The translations under genes and the position numbers were made by a program. Below, in pieces: positions 1 through 5,335 of a DNA stretch of 5,335 bases (position 1 is the first letter of the stretch; every line of letters begins with the position of its first letter). The DNA lies in the NCBI GenBank assembly GCA_030747475.1, contig JASLKO010000185.1, forward strand, positions 1-5,335. Reading direction: 5' to 3'. The notes beneath the pieces were generated by a model. The model did not search any database. It had not been told where the DNA came from and saw only the letters and a program-made list of their open reading frames with translations. Source of the DNA: Candidatus Thalassarchaeaceae archaeon (lineage in GTDB: Archaea; Thermoplasmatota; Poseidoniia; Poseidoniales; Thalassarchaeaceae).

Positions 1-641
1 TCAACTGCATCAAGAACCAACCTTGCAGCCTCAGGAATCGGCATCGCAAATCGAGTTACGGATTCGTCACTAATCCAAACTTCTCCACGCTCCTTGATTC
101 CCTTGACCATGGCGGGGATCACTGAACCCCGTGAACCGAGAACGTTCCCGAACCGAACACAAGCGCAGAGCATGTCTCCAGTTGTATTTCCATCAAGGGT
201 TAATTTCTCTGCAACATATTTCGAGGCCCCCATCGTGGATGTTGGGGACACGGCCTTGTCTGTTGAGACCATGAGCATCATTTGCACACCAGCATCCTTT
301 GCGAGGTCCACCACATTTTGTGTACCGAGGATATTCGTTTTCACAGCTTCAATAGGGTTCTGTTCACAAATTAGAACATGTTTCAAAGCGGCTGCATGGA
401 CGACTATATCCACATCTGTTTGGAAAGCCCGGGAAAGAGATTCACGATCGCGCACATCTCCGATGATGAAAGTAATATCATCTCGCCCCACCAATTCTTG
501 CTGGAAGTAGAAGTGTTTTGAGTCATCACGAGAAAAAATTGTGATGTGTTTAGGCTTTCGGTCCATCAATTGGCGAACCACTTCAGAGCCGATTGAACCA
601 GTCCCACCAGTGACCAATACATGCGCACCTTCGATTTGCAT
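1..641 (-). CDS. NAD(P)-dependent nucleotide-sugar 4,6-dehydratase, CapD/PseB-like SDR (partial, 3' end missing)
   Basis: The gene reads leftward from an ATG at 639-641; 213 codons are present and the frame runs open off the left edge. The N-terminus enters the Rossmann fold at once: TGGTGSIGSE (residues 11-20) is the dinucleotide-binding loop and GDVRD (61-65) the adenine-contact region. HAAALKH (82-88), NILGT (103-107) and STDKA (126-130) follow, then VRFGNVLGSRGSVIP (162-176) and TRFAMPIPEA (196-205), which are hallmarks of UDP-GlcNAc 4,6-dehydratases (PF02719, polysaccharide biosynthesis). By family, these enzymes convert UDP-GlcNAc to 4-keto-6-deoxy intermediates for surface glycan or glycoprotein sugars. 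There are no membrane segments, so this is the short cytosolic form, not the long WbpM form. The catalytic Tyr position is Met137, giving an SMK-type site (S126, M137, K141). Leu90 stands where relatives often have Pro (KHVP). About one third of a typical ~330-residue protein is missing. The family call is firm; the exact substrate is not. Confidence 0.93.
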   Translation of the reverse strand, partial: MQIEGAHVLVTGGTGSIGSEVVRQLMDRKPKHITIFSRDDSKHFYFQQELVGRDDITFIIGDVRDRESLSRAFQTDVDIVVHAAALKHVLICEQNPIEAVKTNILGTQNVVDLAKDAGVQMMLMVSTDKAVSPTSTMGASKYVAEKLTLDGNTTGDMLCACVRFGNVLGSRGSVIPAMVKGIKERGEVWISDESVTRFAMPIPEAARLVLDAV

Positions 642-643
642 AC

Positions 644-653
644 TCCCACCTTT
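644..653 (-). promoter_or_regulatory. Shine-Dalgarno site of the sugar dehydratase
   Basis: Read on the minus strand the bases are AAAGGTGGGA, and the ATG lies three bases downstream of them. AGGTG matches the core of the archaeal GGAGGTGATC ribosome binding consensus, with five bases between it and the ATG. This supports the ATG at 639-641 as the start and implies a transcript with a 5' leader. The two plus-strand genes lack such a site. Confidence 0.6.
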
Positions 654-698
654 CGACCCTAGCCGACGTTTTTGCGGCGACCCACTTCGTCAAGAACG

Positions 699-712
699 TT
701 CCCTTTAGGGAA
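699..712. promoter_or_regulatory. Inverted repeat TTCCCT-TT-AGGGAA, candidate operator
   Basis: A perfect inverted repeat with 6-base arms and a 2-base centre lies in the divergent intergenic region, about 60 bases from each flanking start codon. An A-rich run follows (711-715); on the minus strand it reads CTATTTTTCCC, which could serve as part of an AT-rich promoter element for the dehydratase. It could bind a dimeric regulator. No T-tract follows on the plus strand, so a terminator is less likely. Function is inferred from symmetry and location only. Confidence 0.35.
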
Positions 713-741
713 AAATAGCAAGAATCCGATAAAGCGTTGAC

Positions 742-755
742 TTATTGAACAATAA
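742..755. promoter_or_regulatory. Inverted repeat TTATTG-AA-CAATAA overlapping the likely core promoter of the S15 hydrolase
   Basis: A perfect 6-2-6 inverted repeat has its near edge 16 bases before the ATG at 772 and its far edge 30 bases before it. If the hydrolase mRNA is leaderless, an archaeal TATA box would be expected about 26 bases upstream of the ATG, inside this repeat; the AT-rich TTATTGAA is a weak candidate. A regulator binding here would compete with TBP. The alternative is a chance AT-rich palindrome. This is the second element of the same geometry in this intergenic region. Confidence 0.35.
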
Positions 756-771
756 CAATTCGCATTCCACC

Positions 772-2565
772 ATGGGATCAAAATGGGTAGCAACCCCCCT
801 CATTGCGTTGCTACTTGTCACAAGCTTGTCCGGTTGCTTCGGTGCCGAGGAAGCAGCATCCAACACAAACGAATCCACATACCCGGAGATTTGGGACAGA
901 CACACACTCGAATGGAATACAAGCCACACCCACAGTTTCCTCCTTGAACCAGGGCCTCATTCTGTCCTTGACGTTCAAGAAGCGACCATTGAAGTTGATA
1001 CAACAGGGGTATGGGAAGGTGGGCCCAATTCAGCAAATGTTCACCTGTCATACTGGCTCCCTTCAAACACCCAAGAAGGCGAAGAAGTACCTGTAATCGC
1101 AGTCATTAGCCCTTATTTTTCGTACGGTCAACCGGGTGACGAATCTTCACCAACGAATGTTGTCGGCGGAGGCCGTGGGGAATTCATTTACGATAATTTC
1201 ATCCCTCATGGATACGCTTTTGCTCAGGTTGCAGTATTCGCAACAGAAGACAGCACAGGATGTTTCGACTACCGAGGAGACGGTGAAGGATTGAGCATCC
1301 ACACAGCTGTAGAATGGCTTGGTCAACAAGAATGGAGTAACGGCAATGTTGCAATTTACGGCAAATCCTACGAGGGCGCAACAGCATGGGAAGCCGCAGC
1401 CCAAGGCAGCTCACATCTGAAAACCATCATTCCAATTTCAGGAACCACCGCGCTTGGACCACTCCTTTACAAGAACGGCAGTGCCGAGGCAAGAAGCCAA
1501 GTCATGCACTCCAATTATGGAGGAAGCATACTCGATTACGATGGAGACGATCTTGACAACATGTGCGCCGATGTTGTGGAAGGATTCTTAGCCGGACCAA
1601 CACGCTATGGCCTTGGTGAATTGGACCCATATATGGACAATTATTACGACGAACGCAGCCACATTGACAAAGCCCTAGGGACATACAAGGGCAGCATCTA
1701 TTGGGTCCAAGGGTTGCAAGATTGGAACGTAGATCCTCACCAGGTCTTCGGAGGCCCCCCGGGCGTCAATTGGTATCAAGAATACATCGACAACGGTTAC
1801 GATGTCGCAGGAATGATTGGTCAATGGGAACACAACTATCCCGACCAATGGACCAAGCACAACAATCAGGATTCTGGATATGGTGGAGAGGCCATTCACA
1901 ACATGACCCGTTGGGACTGGGCACAGGATCTCTTTGAGTGGTTAGAATATTATCTCAAGGACACCGGTCCTGCACCAGCACTACACACACAGATTCAGCG
2001 AAATGATGGTGAATGGAGAATCGAAGAAACATGGCCCCCACTGGATGTCGAACGCTTGTCGTTGGATATGGCCGAATGTGGGAATGACGGGGCATTCCTT
2101 GGCGGAGGTGCACCAGTGGTCGGTGGTGGCCAAGTCGTTACAGTAGAGTGCCCAGCAATGAGTGACAACGACCTCCATATCGCTGGCCTTGCCACCCTAC
2201 ACCTGTTGGCTGTTCCAACCTTTGATGGCGGCCAAGTATTCATCGAGATGCAAGATGCTGAAACGGGACTTCGTCTAGGTCATGCCACCATGGATATTCG
2301 ATACCATGCAGGGGGTTACGATGCGCAAACAGTGGTTCCCGGCCAAGTGGTGACCATGATGATGGAATTCCAAGCCATCGACGCCATTCTTCCAGCTGGC
2401 CACGGCTTGAGATTCATCATGTCAGAACAAGGTGAAGATTACCTCGCACCCGCTTGTGGACCATCTTGCACAGTCCACGTCCTCCCTTCCTCGTCAACAC
2501 TTGAAATTCCAATTATCAACAGGGATGGCAGCAACACCCTCATCACCCCACAAGTTGAATCTTGA
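772..2565 (+). CDS. Secreted lipoprotein S15-family hydrolase (X-Pro dipeptidyl-peptidase / CocE-NonD type)
   Basis: This is a 597-residue alpha/beta hydrolase predicted to be exported and lipid-anchored on the outer face of the membrane. Residues 1-22 are a classic lipoprotein signal: MGSK, a hydrophobic stretch (VATPLIALLLVTS), then the lipobox LSGC with Cys22 as the anchor, followed by a polar linker (about 23-36). Catalytic residues of peptidase family S15 are readable: Ser199 in GKSYEG, Asp317 in GLQDWNV and His354 in GQWEHNYPD. SPY (113-115) fits the oxyanion-hole Tyr region and DYRGDGEG (166-173) the conserved segment before the nucleophile. WLEYYLKDTG (390-399) leads into the C-terminal jelly-roll domain (about 400-595, PF08530-like). 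Family members cleave X-Pro dipeptides, acyl esters or amide side chains; sequence alone does not choose. I prefer ATG 772 to the in-frame TTG at 745, because the latter would add nine Asn/Ser-rich residues before the signal peptide. No Shine-Dalgarno site is seen, so the mRNA may be leaderless. Confidence 0.93.
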   Translation: MGSKWVATPLIALLLVTSLSGCFGAEEAASNTNESTYPEIWDRHTLEWNTSHTHSFLLEPGPHSVLDVQEATIEVDTTGVWEGGPNSANVHLSYWLPSNTQEGEEVPVIAVISPYFSYGQPGDESSPTNVVGGGRGEFIYDNFIPHGYAFAQVAVFATEDSTGCFDYRGDGEGLSIHTAVEWLGQQEWSNGNVAIYGKSYEGATAWEAAAQGSSHLKTIIPISGTTALGPLLYKNGSAEARSQVMHSNYGGSILDYDGDDLDNMCADVVEGFLAGPTRYGLGELDPYMDNYYDERSHIDKALGTYKGSIYWVQGLQDWNVDPHQVFGGPPGVNWYQEYIDNGYDVAGMIGQWEHNYPDQWTKHNNQDSGYGGEAIHNMTRWDWAQDLFEWLEYYLKDTGPAPALHTQIQRNDGEWRIEETWPPLDVERLSLDMAECGNDGAFLGGGAPVVGGGQVVTVECPAMSDNDLHIAGLATLHLLAVPTFDGGQVFIEMQDAETGLRLGHATMDIRYHAGGYDAQTVVPGQVVTMMMEFQAIDAILPAGHGLRFIMSEQGEDYLAPACGPSCTVHVLPSSSTLEIPIINRDGSNTLITPQVES

Positions 2566-2622
2566 GGCACAGGATGGGGTAGAATACACCCACTCAAATA
2601 GGGGAATCAATCGCGCCACCTC
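2566..2622 (+). promoter_or_regulatory. 57-bp gap between hydrolase and transporter, possible internal promoter
   Basis: The gap contains no Shine-Dalgarno site before the ATG at 2623 and no convincing terminator; GGGT/ACCC (around 2577-2592) could form only a weak four-pair stem. The AT-containing stretch TCAAATAGG (2594-2602) lies about 21-29 bases upstream of the ATG, roughly where an archaeal TATA box for a leaderless transcript would sit. Either read-through from the hydrolase or an own promoter is possible. The in-frame TAG at 2599-2601 limits how far upstream the transporter can start. Confidence 0.3.
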
Positions 2623-4923
2623 ATGGGTGGGGGGGCCGGATACCGCAAGGACACATTCTACCGAATGGGACTGTTTAGCCACGATCGTCGAAGAACTGTC
2701 ATCGCCCTCTCCCTCGTCGTCTTTTTCGGCCTTGGGAGCCTGATCGCAACAGGCAGTGAATTCACGGATGCTTTCGATGGCGACGAGATGGAATCCTATC
2801 AGGCCCATCACATGATTACAGAAGCATTCGCAAGCAATGACTCAGAAGGAGAGAGTGGACTTTCAGGTGGACGGGGATTCACAATCATCTTCGCACACGA
2901 AGAATGGAACGCCTCCAACCCCCAATTTGCAGAGTCAGTGAACCTCACGATTGCAGGGATATCAGATTCATCGACCATAGAATACATCCAGACGCCCTGG
3001 AATGTGGATTCTAACCTTACAGCATGGCACTATTCTGATGATGGAAGCCACATGAGAATCGAAGTTGGATTTTCAGCAGACACCGACGCAAAGGAAGCCT
3101 ATCGCGATATTAAGAATGATATCAAATGTGGAGATTTGTTGTGTTGGCGAACGGGCGACGTCGCCATTGACACAACCTTCGACGACCGTATGGTTGAAGA
3201 TTTGGTCAAGGCCGAAATGTTAGCTGCTCCACTGACAATCATTCTTCTCATTATAGTGTTCAGCAGTATTGTAGCCGCACTCCTACCTGTGGCCATTTCA
3301 ATTCCAACTGTCATTAGCGGTGTCGGCATTATCTTCTGGCTCAGCCATCAAATGGATGTCAATAATTACGCGATGAACATTGTCAGTTTGATCGGAATTG
3401 GAGTGTCGATAGATTATTCATTATTCATCGTCAATAGATTCAGAGAAGAACTCTACAATGGGCATGACAAACGTGAAGCGCTAGCAATCACCAGTGCAAC
3501 AGCAGGAAAAGCAGTATTTTTCAGCGGAATCACAGTTGTGATTGGACTAACTGGTATGCTATTCTTTGAAGGCACAGGACTACCTTCCATGGGGATTGGG
3601 GGTGCCCTTGCAGTTGCCTTGGCCGTATTCTTTTCCACAACATTCTTGATGGCTATATTGGCTATTCTAGGTGAGAACGTAAATCGCTTCAAAGTACCCT
3701 TTGGGATGAAACAAGAAACAGATGGTGAAGGACTATGGTTCAAACTTGCAGACTTTGTCATGCGCCGACCAACCCTCACCCTTATCCCAATCCTAATCAT
3801 TTTGATTGGGGCGGGCACACCCTTCCTCAATGTACAATTGGGGTTAGGTGGAATCGATCTATTGGCACCAGATGAAGAGGTTCGTGTTGGCAGTGAGATA
3901 CAGGAAGATGAATGGGCAGACTTCGGTGAAGCGGAGATATTCATTGTTTTTGATTTACAAGATGCAAATCGGTATAGTAACGAAACCATCGACACGTTCC
4001 ATAATTTTTCATCGTCGATCGCTGAGAGATACGATGTATCATCCGTATTCAGCATATATTACCCCAGCCCCGATCTGAATGCAACAGATTTGAAGACAAT
4101 CTATTCATTGCCCACATCGCAACAGCCCATTGGGATACAGGAATTGGTGAACGCCACATCAACAGAAGACACCATCATCATCCGAATCGTATACCTCCCT
4201 GAACCCGGTTCACCCGAAGCTCACACACTGGTCAAAGAAATTCGTTTGATGGAAGATGACATCCCATTCCAGGGCAAGGTAGGGGGTTGGGCAGCAATCA
4301 GTGTTGACATCATTGAGGAGGTCTACGACAAAACCCCAATCGCTGTTGCTTACATTTTATTCTGTACTGGAATCCTTGTCTTTATTCAAGTTCGCAGCGT
4401 CCTAATCCCATTGAAGGCCATGGTCATGAACATCCTCAGTCTAACCGCATCTTTTGGCATGCTTGTCTATGTATTCCAAGAGGGCCATGGCTTTGAAGAT
4501 TGGATGAATTTCACGCCCCTTTCGGTCGATCCAACCACACCGGTCATCATGTTCTGCATCGTGTTTGGGCTATCGATGGATTACGAGGTTCTCATGTTAA
4601 GCCGAATTCACGAGGCTTACCTGGAAACGGGAGACAATACCGAAGCGGTCCGTCGCGGATTGCAACAAACAGGTCGCTTGATTACAGGCGCTGCTGCTGT
4701 CATGGTTGTCGTATTTGCATCGTTCGCCATCGCCACAGTTCAAATCATCAAGGCCATTGGATTGGGATTGGCCCTAGCAATCGCCATTGATGCCACACTC
4801 GTTCGAGCAATCGTTGTGCCAGCGACAATGCGCCTCATGGGTGACCTGAATTGGTGGTCTCCAAAATGGTTGGCAAAATGGTTCCCACCCCACCAACCCA
4901 ATACTGTTGATGAATCAGAGTAA
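2623..4923 (+). CDS. RND superfamily MMPL-type transporter, 12 transmembrane helices
   Basis: This 766-residue integral membrane protein has duplicated RND topology. TM1 (about 26-42) is followed by a large extracytoplasmic loop (43-200) and TM2-6 (about 201-219, 221-240, 251-270, 296-315, 324-348). The second half repeats this: TM7 (382-400), loop (401-570) and TM8-12 (about 571-588, 592-617, 638-658, 685-705, 707-730). Both proton-relay motifs are intact: GVSIDYSLFIVNRFREE in TM4 (Asp264-Tyr265) and FGLSMDYEVLMLSRIHEAY in TM10 (Asp653-Tyr654), matching the Asp-Tyr pairs of mycobacterial MmpL3. It is therefore likely a proton-motive-force-driven exporter; relatives carry lipids, hopanoids or other hydrophobic molecules, and the substrate here is unknown. 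The Trp-rich tail NWWSPKWLAKWFPP is typical of the family. ATG 2623 is preferred over ATG 2665 because DTFYRMGLFSHDRRRTVIAL resembles the conserved amphipathic N-terminus of MMPL proteins. Cys169 and Cys174 in loop 1 may form a disulfide. The gene lies 57 bp after the S15 lipoprotein on the same strand. Confidence 0.93.
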   Translation: MGGGAGYRKDTFYRMGLFSHDRRRTVIALSLVVFFGLGSLIATGSEFTDAFDGDEMESYQAHHMITEAFASNDSEGESGLSGGRGFTIIFAHEEWNASNPQFAESVNLTIAGISDSSTIEYIQTPWNVDSNLTAWHYSDDGSHMRIEVGFSADTDAKEAYRDIKNDIKCGDLLCWRTGDVAIDTTFDDRMVEDLVKAEMLAAPLTIILLIIVFSSIVAALLPVAISIPTVISGVGIIFWLSHQMDVNNYAMNIVSLIGIGVSIDYSLFIVNRFREELYNGHDKREALAITSATAGKAVFFSGITVVIGLTGMLFFEGTGLPSMGIGGALAVALAVFFSTTFLMAILAILGENVNRFKVPFGMKQETDGEGLWFKLADFVMRRPTLTLIPILIILIGAGTPFLNVQLGLGGIDLLAPDEEVRVGSEIQEDEWADFGEAEIFIVFDLQDANRYSNETIDTFHNFSSSIAERYDVSSVFSIYYPSPDLNATDLKTIYSLPTSQQPIGIQELVNATSTEDTIIIRIVYLPEPGSPEAHTLVKEIRLMEDDIPFQGKVGGWAAISVDIIEEVYDKTPIAVAYILFCTGILVFIQVRSVLIPLKAMVMNILSLTASFGMLVYVFQEGHGFEDWMNFTPLSVDPTTPVIMFCIVFGLSMDYEVLMLSRIHEAYLETGDNTEAVRRGLQQTGRLITGAAAVMVVVFASFAIATVQIIKAIGLGLALAIAIDATLVRAIVVPATMRLMGDLNWWSPKWLAKWFPPHQPNTVDESE
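2629..2635 (+). repeat. Seven-G homopolymer in codons 3-5 of the transporter
   Basis: A run of seven G follows the start codon (ATGGGT then GGGGGGG). It encodes Gly-Gly and the first base of Ala. An indel here would frameshift translation from ATG 2623 but leave the in-frame ATG 2665 (residue 15) usable. It may be a slippage site or simply a place where sequencing or assembly errors occur. Confidence 0.5.
4863..4883 (+). repeat. Short direct repeat AAAATGGTT inside the transporter tail
   Basis: The nonamer AAAATGGTT occurs at 4863-4871 and 4875-4883, 12 bases apart start to start, so in frame. It encodes the repeated Lys-Trp in SPKWLAKWF of the cytoplasmic C-terminal tail. It most likely reflects the protein's Trp/Lys periodicity and not a DNA-level signal. 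Confidence 0.4.
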
Positions 4924-5335
4924 GAACCCACTGAGGTCATCAATTATCCTCAGACAATTCTCATCGTCTGGCGAATGCTCAAGTGCAGTTCTCGCAGCAT
5001 CAAATGCCGCCATTTTGTTTCCAAGCGCCTCATGTGCACGCGCAAGGTTTGACCAAGGATGACCAGGGGCATCATATCGCTGAGAACGGGTTGCTGCAGC
5101 CAACCAAGGGATCGCTGCTGCGGGTTGTTCCATTTGCAATAGAATCGCCCCAATATCATTCCAAGGGTTGCCCAATCGTTCATCGGTTTCGATTGCTTTA
5201 CGACACCAACCAAGTGCTCCCCATGAATCATCCATTTCTGATAGGGCCCAGCCTAGGAACGTTGCTGATTCAGATGTAGGTGCCAAGCGAAACGCTTCCC
5301 CCTGATGTTCGGACGCAAGTTCAAAGATTCCCATT
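4915..5335 (-). CDS. Tetratricopeptide-repeat protein, C-terminal part (partial, 5' end missing)
   Basis: This leftward frame ends at a TGA (4915-4917) and is open to the right edge. An ATG lies at 5332-5334 but is probably internal: the first readable repeat (GIFELASEHQGEAFRLAP) fits only helix B of a TPR unit, with Ala7, Ala14 and Pro19 at canonical positions, so helix A lies beyond the window. Numbering from that Met, three more TPR units follow at about 22-51, 56-86 and 92-122. The third ends AFDAARTALEHSPDDENC, and a short cap finishes the protein at residue 139. The stretch FLGWAL...CRKAIETDERLGNPWNDIG...AAIPWLAAA...RYDAPGHPWSNLARAHEALG resembles a widespread TPR family with the pattern GNPYNDIG...EAIPWLE...RYEPRHFPYFNLGR. 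TPR arrays bind partner proteins; no catalytic motif is visible, so the role is unknown. The gene converges on the transporter and overlaps its last 9 bp. Confidence 0.85.
   Translation of the reverse strand, partial: MGIFELASEHQGEAFRLAPTSESATFLGWALSEMDDSWGALGWCRKAIETDERLGNPWNDIGAILLQMEQPAAAIPWLAAATRSQRYDAPGHPWSNLARAHEALGNKMAAFDAARTALEHSPDDENCLRIIDDLSGFLL
4931..4953. terminator. Hairpin CTGAGG-N11-CCTCAG at the convergent gene ends
   Basis: A perfect six-pair stem with an 11-base AT-rich loop begins seven bases after the transporter's TAA and lies inside the last codons of the TPR gene. Its position would suit 3'-end formation or mRNA protection for the transporter transcript. No T-tract follows, though archaeal termination usually needs one. 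The same bases encode LRIIDDLSG of the TPR protein, so coding constraint may explain part of the symmetry. Confidence 0.25.

Noticed and set aside
94..510. Plus-strand open frame of 138 codons
   Set aside because: It lies antisense inside the sugar dehydratase, whose minus-strand frame carries clear family motifs throughout. The plus-strand translation has no recognisable domain.
745..771. Upstream TTG start that would extend the hydrolase by nine residues
   Set aside because: It would place an Asn/Ser/His-rich stretch before an otherwise complete lipoprotein signal peptide starting at ATG 772. The DNA there is also the inverted repeat and likely promoter.
2577..2592. GGGT-ACCC stem after the hydrolase as a terminator
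   Set aside because: The stem has only four pairs and no following T-tract, so it is indistinguishable from chance.
2494..2811. Minus-strand open frame of 105 codons spanning the hydrolase-transporter junction
   Set aside because: It covers the 57-bp gap, but most of it is antisense to two well-supported genes, and I see no ribosome binding site or family motif.
3453..4055. Minus-strand open frame of 200 codons inside the transporter
   Set aside because: It is opposite conserved MMPL sequence, has a Ser/Lys/Pro-rich composition typical of antisense frames, and shows no domain or start signal.
5332..5334. ATG at the right edge as the true start of the TPR protein
   Set aside because: The residues directly after it match only the second helix of a TPR unit, so the first helix, and hence the real start, should lie beyond the window. 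Only one base upstream of it is visible, so a start cannot be tested directly.
1..5335. Mobile element, CRISPR array, tRNA or toxin-antitoxin module
   Set aside because: I saw no transposase or integrase motifs, regularly spaced repeats, tRNA-like cloverleaf or paired small genes; four substantial genes account for nearly all the sequence.

Overview
The window looks like chromosomal sequence from a planktonic archaeon, most plausibly a marine Euryarchaeota / Thermoplasmatota lineage such as Marine Group II (Poseidoniales). This is inference. It rests on moderate GC content, a short archaeal-type lipoprotein signal peptide ending in LSGC, an AGGTG ribosome binding site before one gene, and no visible Shine-Dalgarno site before two others, as in leaderless archaeal genes. 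No rRNA, tRNA or other marker gene is present to settle it, and a bacterial origin is not excluded.

Layout. Bases 1-641 (minus strand, cut by the left edge) encode about the first two thirds of a soluble CapD/PseB-like nucleotide-sugar 4,6-dehydratase. A 130-bp divergent intergenic region (642-771) follows; it holds two inverted repeats of identical 6-2-6 geometry. Bases 772-2565 (plus) encode an exported S15-family alpha/beta hydrolase anchored as a lipoprotein, with all three catalytic residues recognisable. After a 57-bp gap, 2623-4923 (plus) encode a 12-helix RND/MMPL-type transporter with both Asp-Tyr proton-relay pairs. Its last 9 bp overlap, tail to tail, a minus-strand gene (4915-5335, cut by the right edge) encoding the C-terminal part of a tetratricopeptide-repeat protein.

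How they may work together. The hydrolase and transporter are co-directional and close enough to share a transcript, and both act at or outside the membrane. One hydrolyses peptides or esters at the cell surface, and the other moves an unidentified, probably hydrophobic, substrate. No sequence feature proves a functional link. The sugar dehydratase (surface glycan precursor synthesis) and the TPR protein are on the opposite strand and look like independent units. I see no mobile element, CRISPR array, RNA gene or clear new system. The window reads as ordinary core or near-core archaeal genome content with a few regulatory and sequence-variation details worth checking.
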